The notes below the pieces were generated by a model that was not told the DNA's origin, ran no database searches, and saw nothing but the letters and a program-made list of their open reading frames with translations. Below, one piece after another: positions 59,901 to 64,000 of a stretch of DNA of 64,000 nucleotides (position 1 is the first letter of the stretch; every line of letters begins with the position of its first letter). Source of the DNA: Lineus longissimus (lineage: Eukaryota > Nemertea > Pilidiophora > Heteronemertea > Lineidae); NCBI RefSeq assembly GCF_910592395.1, contig NC_088311.1, positions 20,811,695 through 20,875,694 of the forward strand. The letters run 5' to 3'. A program made the position numbers and the translations under genes.

Positions 59901-61195
59901 AAGACACATTTAACCATAGAATCTAATACCAGGAAGCCTCTCCTTATCGATGAGAGGAAGCCACACCACAGCTGATAAGAGGGAGCTATTACAAACACCA
60001 CACACAAGTGGTAGGAGGCAAATTGAGTTGCTTGGTTCGAGAAATGAGTACAGACAGCCGGATCAATGCCAGAGATTGGCAGAGGCAAACATTGTTTTGA
60101 TTATGACCAGATTATTTATAATAATTTCATACTGAGCTGTGTTAATGTCAATATTGAAATTAGATTATGGTTGTACTGTGTTCATCATCTTCTTATGTAT
60201 CGCCTCATTTTTTATGTCAATGCAGATGGGGAAATGGTCTTTTTTGGAACACCAGGTTTGACGAAAAAGTGTTGTTGTTTTTTGGGACAGACAATCTTAC
60301 ATGTACTTTGGGATGATTCGGGAAAAATCTATTTCACCTTGAACCTCTGCAAAACGATTTTGCACACAGTTTTCTACTACATAGATTTCTACCTCCCTTA
60401 GTGGACACCTCTATTTGCAGGACACCCACTCTTTTGAGAAAACTGATTTTGGTCCCATTAGTGCTCCTTTCCGTTCTACTTGACCTCTGTAATCGAGGCA
60501 TATGTAGCCATCAAGGACAGCAGTTATCATGAAGTCCCAAGTATGGTTAATTGGGTGCTTCTACTGGATTTATGTGCTTCTTACTTGAATCGATTTTCAA
60601 TTGGATCTCCTTTTTATGGTGATTTGCTTAAATAATCAAGAATGCTATTTTCTCTATTCTAGTGCACAAGAGAAATAAAAAGCCTGAGGATGCTGAGAAG
60701 GAAGGTAAGAGAATTCCTGATTAAAATTTGTCATCAAACTGCCAATATACTGTCAACAGTTTGCAGATTCCTCACAAATTTTAATTTCAGAAAGAACCGA
60801 TGTTCGTAGCATAAAACTCTACTTTCACCGATCTAAGACCACTTCATTAAGTACTAAATCGACGCAAACCCCAAGCAAGAACATGACGTCATGATCATTG
60901 GATATTTTGGTGTTACATGCAACCCATTGTCTAGAGGTTCATTGAAGTGTAACACGTTTTGGTACAATCAAAGTGTTGTACAGACAAGAGTGATATATAT
61001 CTAATATCTCATGCCTTCAAAAGGGATTGACTGTCTGTTATTGAAATATCGACATAACTCTTCATTTCGCACTTGATTGATGAATCTCTTTGAACCGTAG
61101 ATAAAGATCCACCTTGTCTGGAGTCATCATTCGGGGAGTCAGGATGTGACAAAACCAGACACGAAGACTGTGAAAGAACACCAAGCGTGTCATAG
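44960..61195 (+). CDS. Small secreted EGF-domain protein, four exons
   Basis: Exons 44960-45050, 58297-58413, 60663-60704 and 61101-61195 all join in phase 1 with gt/ag borders, giving 114 aa. Exon 1 is a signal peptide (MAVKTFVTFLLLALTVVSA). Exon 2 is one EGF-like domain with six cysteines (HCGSSEMVCEQLCIQR, then YLCDCKKGYQL and YSC). It lacks the DxxE calcium motif before the first Cys. Exon 3 is a short charged linker (HKRNKKPEDAEKE). Exon 4 adds a three-Cys tail (PPCLESSFGESGCDKTRHED) and the stop. Phase-1 exons are typical of shuffled extracellular modules. Function is unknown; a secreted ligand or matrix peptide is possible. Intron 1 is 13.2 kb, so unseen exons may exist. A poly(A) signal lies at 61643-61648. 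Confidence 0.8.
45376..46228. repeat. 85-bp satellite array in EGF gene intron 1
   Basis: About ten units: agcctctaaag recurs at 45474, 45549, 45634, 45719, 45804, 45889, 46003, 46118 and 46202. The step is 85 bp, except two units of about 115 bp where gggcttctgggctgaggaat and its flank are doubled. The core includes gttacttgcttatgcactgt and aaactagggttatataat. Confidence 0.92.
46229..53849. other. EGF gene intron 1, middle part
   Basis: AT-rich DNA with worn MITE copies (47083-47206, 49987-50045, 52230-52345). A direct repeat pair shares gacctttaat...ctataggcagga (48320-48356 and 48430-48470). A duplicated accatgctttgatcttta lies at about 51565 and 51625, and a (ctgt)n run at about 53446-53475. 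Two small minus-strand exon-like frames lie at 49062-48981 and 48275-48192 (see findings). Confidence 0.45.
52230..52345. mobile_element. Worn CAGTAGAACC-family MITE with intact right end
   Basis: The right end, cataatagagaggttctactg, matches the intact copy at 12870-13047. The left end is degraded (acaaacctctctattaag). Confidence 0.75.
53860..54145. repeat. 40-bp tandem repeat with 80-bp higher-order pattern
   Basis: Units of attgttggccactcactggt followed by cagcaaagtctacagtaagg recur about six times. Alternate units read cagtaagg and ccgtcagg, so the larger unit is 80 bp. Diverged flanking units lie at each end. Confidence 0.9.
54146..57889. other. EGF gene intron 1, right part
   Basis: It contains an inverted worn MITE copy at 54618-54745 and a 26-bp tandem duplication ttttggggacaaagttattg at about 56089-56130. 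No exon is supported. Confidence 0.4.
54618..54745. mobile_element. Worn CAGTAGAACC-family MITE
   Basis: It begins cagtagaacctctttatcag and ends near aatcagtgtccttaacac; the inner ctcaatagagag and tcatagaggtca blocks match the family. It is diverged, with no clear right TIR. Confidence 0.6.
57890..58012. repeat. Dispersed repeat, first of two copies
   Basis: The block gaaatcctaaagcaattagc through gggagtctattctttgtttt matches 63230-63345 at roughly 80% in the same orientation. It is an unclassified dispersed element fragment. Confidence 0.7.
58030..58270 (+). pseudogene. Two decayed tandem copies of the EGF exon region
   Basis: The 25-bp phrase caatcagctgttatcagtaa plus aatat occurs at 58111 and 58244, 133 bp apart. 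Copy 2 (58188-58232) reads ggtcaatgtggaccatcaaa then gatggtttgtgaaca, a near match to the first part of the real EGF exon (58297 on), in the same frame as GQCGPSKMVCEQYCIH. It stops short of the last three EGF cysteines. Copy 1 (near 58060-58135) keeps only the tctgcatcca and tail parts. Confidence 0.75.
58414..60662. other. EGF gene intron 2
   Basis: The intron is 2.2 kb and holds the MITE relic at 60388-60566 and a short C run at 58630. No further exon is supported. Confidence 0.45.
60388..60566. mobile_element. Worn CAGTAGAACC-family MITE in EGF intron 2
   Basis: It reads ctcccttagtggacacctct, then ttttggtcccattag and a degraded right end tgcttctactgg. The size matches the intact 178-bp copy. 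Confidence 0.7.
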
Positions 61196-64000
61196 TTGAT
61201 ATGATACTAGTAATGGTGTGTCACTGATGTGACAATGATGATGGAATCAGGAAGGAAGGGTGTCATTTATATTGATCAGTTAGTGGTATATGTGCCATTT
61301 CGACTCACAGGAGGGTCTTTGTGTTCTTAGGCAAAGGCGCTTAACTGTTTTCTTGATTCTCTCCATCAAGGAGTCAATGGGTGCTGCAGCTAGCTGGCAT
61401 AGGTGGCTAAATGTGAATGCCAGTCCTGAGTGCAAACCATGTGTGGATACTCCTCTCAGGCAGATGCGCTTTCATCCAGAATCCAGTACAGGCCAATAGC
61501 TTGGGTAATGTTGTTAAGTGCTTTGAGCGATGAAACTACATTGGATTTAGCACTATAGAAGTCTGATCATTACTAATTTATTTTGTCAGTTGTTCCAATC
61601 ACATGAAGTATGGCCACCCTGTGACGATGGCAGGAAATCCCAATAAAATCTTCAGGACCAAAAACTATGTTTCCTGGAGGTAGTTGATAGTCTCCTCACA
61701 AAACCTGCACTTTATCAGTGCAGTTGGTATAGCTGTAATACTAACGGCTGTGTCAGATGTGTGGCGAGGGGGGCGGTGGGGGGGACTTCGGAGAGAGATA
61801 GTATCTTGAGCATTGTGACTGTCTCAATGGTGTTGTTCTAATCACATACACTATTATCGACAAACCATGTGACTGTATCCTTAGGGAATCCACTTGGGAT
61901 GCTATTACACATGCTATCACTCTGCGGTGATGACGATCACATGTATTATTCATGCTAGGGGACCTGTCGTCTCGGATGCATGTCCAGCTCAAATAGAGAC
62001 AGGAGGTAATTGTTATACCTGGGCGATGCTTTGAGAGGAATAAGAATAGGACGATTGGAATTCATGTGGACTGTCTCCTGTCATTGATAATATAGAGTAA
62101 CGTCAGTCAGAGGCTTGATTCACGAAACAATAGTTTTAAGTTGATTGAGGTTTGGTTGCTAGTTGTACGAAAATAGCTCACCTCCGGAGAGGTTAGCTCA
62201 TCTTATGGAAGAGTCGATTCCTGGCTTGGCCACCAGGTGGCTAAAATCGAAAACAGTAGCATGTCTGTGAGGGAGGTTAGCACAATGGCCCTGGCCATTT
62301 CCTTTTTACAAAATAAATTTTTTCAATAATTACTTTAGCGAATTGATATCATGTGTGTCATCCACAGAAATGAAATGCCCACAAAAACAGTAGAGTACTT
62401 CGGTGGCAAAGTGATACGGTAATACACTTATGACGGTTAGTTATTGTTTCACCTGGGAGATGCTGTGTTAGGAATAAGAATAGGATGCTTTGTATTCAAG
62501 TGGACCAAGATGTGTCAGTGATAGTTGTTGAAGTTAATTTGGCCACTGGTTTTGCCTACCAATCATTCAGCCCTACTAGTACTTTTGGCCTTATCAGTAC
62601 TTTCGTTGTATCATAGGTATTCGGAGAGGCAATTTGATATTCAGAAGGAAATTATGGTATCATTTAGTGTCAATCATGTCAGTAAGAGTTCACAAAACAG
62701 TTCTGTCCTTTGATTGGGAACGAAATTGGGAACCAGTGCCTAGCCTACTACTTGATACTTCTTGGGAAGTGAATACTGATAATCATGGCTTTTATAGACT
62801 AACCTCTATAATAATGAGGTGTCCTGATCGCAGAGGTCAATATAGAAATGATTTATATTGGACCAAAAGCACTGTTGGTCTTACCGAGGTGTCTGCTAAG
62901 GGAGGTTACACTGTAAAGTGTCATCATCTCTACTTTCCCTATGAGATAATAAAGATGAGCAAGCTGACAGATATAGCTCTTCATGCCCCTCCTCATTCAT
63001 TATCTTTACTGCCTCTCACAATATCTCCCTGCTAAGGGGACCCTTGGGGTCTAAATTGACACATGGTTGTCTTGAAACAATGAATATTTTCTCACATGAG
63101 TTGATAGATAGGCGAATGACATGGTGAAATGGATGGGATTTCATAGCCCATTGATTTGCTTGGGAAGGAGAACAGAGGGTGCTGAAATGTACTATAGTCA
63201 GAGTGATTTTACGGGTTGATTATAGGCATCACCATTTTGGCCGGCTAGATTTTGAAATCCTAAAGCAATAGAACTCTTTCAAAATGAAAAGAAAGCCAAT
63301 TTCAGGTTTGGGAGTCTGCTCTTTGTTTTCCAAAGAACAGTGAAATTCTAGCATGTCACTGGACTGTCAGCAGACGGTTATGAGAGTTTAAAAATTCACT
63401 TCTGCTGGGAAGTACTGGAAGGAAATCACACGTGGCATCCCGGTATACTGCTAGAATGTTTCAAATTCAAATTATAGATGTCAGTTGAAAGAGGATACTG
63501 TACCTTTAACCCAACATAATATGATCATCCTTTAATTTGAGATTCCTCCGATTACAAAAGATTGTTAACAAAAAAATTGATGCTAGTGTAGTTATGTTGA
63601 TGTTTCTCTAAATTACATAGCGGGCGTGATGCTTAAGTATGTTCTGGAAGCATTTGACTTTGGGAAATTACGGCTAATGCTTTGACCTTTCCAATATTGT
63701 GCCGTTTTTACTTTTGGTTATCATTACATCCAGTTCTAATTGATTAGGTGATATTCTGTTGCAAAGGCACAATCCTAGAAATAAAGGTATTTGAGCCTTC
63801 AGAGGTGTTTTAGCTAAATGAAAACCCCACAGAGGTTTTTCGGAACATCAAAAACCTTAAGTGATTTTTCATCATTGCAAAGTACCTTTAGGGAGCATAT
63901 GGCTGAAAAACCTTTAAGTATATTGCTGAGAGCGATCATTGATCATTTCATCGCTTATTGCAGCAATAACTATTGCATGTTTGTGGGGTGCTTATTGAAA
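61196..64000. other. 3' flank of EGF gene and intergenic DNA
   Basis: It contains AATAAA at 61643-61648 and a direct repeat pair sharing aggaataagaataggan (about 62035 and 62471). A worn MITE lies at 62798-62915, ending gggaggttacactgta. The second dispersed-repeat copy lies at 63230-63345. The open frame at 62634-63035 runs through the MITE and is not a gene. Confidence 0.5.

Noticed and set aside
62634-63035. 133-aa open frame on plus
   Set aside because: It crosses a worn MITE copy and lacks any domain or splice support.

Overview
The window is animal nuclear DNA. It has spliced genes with GT-AG introns, long AT-rich non-coding stretches, and many short transposon relics and minisatellites. 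No bacterial, viral or organellar gene set is present. The frequent words taggcctat and acatgta, the small MITE-like elements and the gene set (a RIM-family active-zone gene, COA7, an ERICH1-like gene, an arylsulfatase B/I/J-type sulfatase) suggest a marine invertebrate. An echinoderm or hemichordate, or a spiralian, would fit; the species cannot be fixed from sequence alone. All gene models below were joined by hand from open frames, splice signals and codon phase.

Layout. 1-600: a 34-bp minisatellite. 1065-2920 (-): COA7, three exons, with a foldback element in intron 1. 3690-4130: a degenerate repeat. 4408-5181 (-): an intronless 257-codon gene of unknown family. It is head-to-head with 5933-9212 (+), a secreted protein with two von Willebrand A domains (seven exons); a palindromic CRE site lies between them. 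10371-10785 and 17476-17915: two inverted copies of a 440-bp TTAA-flanked MITE. 12003-14441 (+): an ERICH1-like gene, three exons, facing the 3' end of the next gene.

16105-34902 (-): the main gene, an 18-exon RIM-family presynaptic scaffold. It encodes an FYVE-type Rab3-binding zinc finger, a Ser-rich linker, a PDZ domain, C2A and C2B. Exon lengths sum to exactly 1207 codons in phase. An ATG inside the upstream part of exon 13 could start a short C2B-only form like the vertebrate gamma-RIMs. Its introns hold one MITE, a TIR element with 156-bp internal tandem repeats, and otherwise AT-rich DNA. 36404-38017 (+): a single-exon lysosomal or secreted sulfatase, divergent from the RIM gene. 38018-44959: intergenic DNA with repeats, including at 41022-41393 a miniature LTR-element-like structure whose repeats carry tRNA-type Pol III boxes. 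44960-61195 (+): a small secreted EGF-domain protein in four phase-1 exons. Its 13-kb first intron holds an 85-bp satellite array, and two decayed copies of part of its EGF exon lie just upstream of the real one. 61196-64000: no gene seen.

The genes do not form a pathway or cluster; they are ordinary neighbours. The points most worth following are the tRNA-box LTR element, the possible gamma-type internal start in the RIM gene, the exon-duplication relics in the EGF gene, and the orphan intronless gene with its shared CRE-containing divergent promoter.
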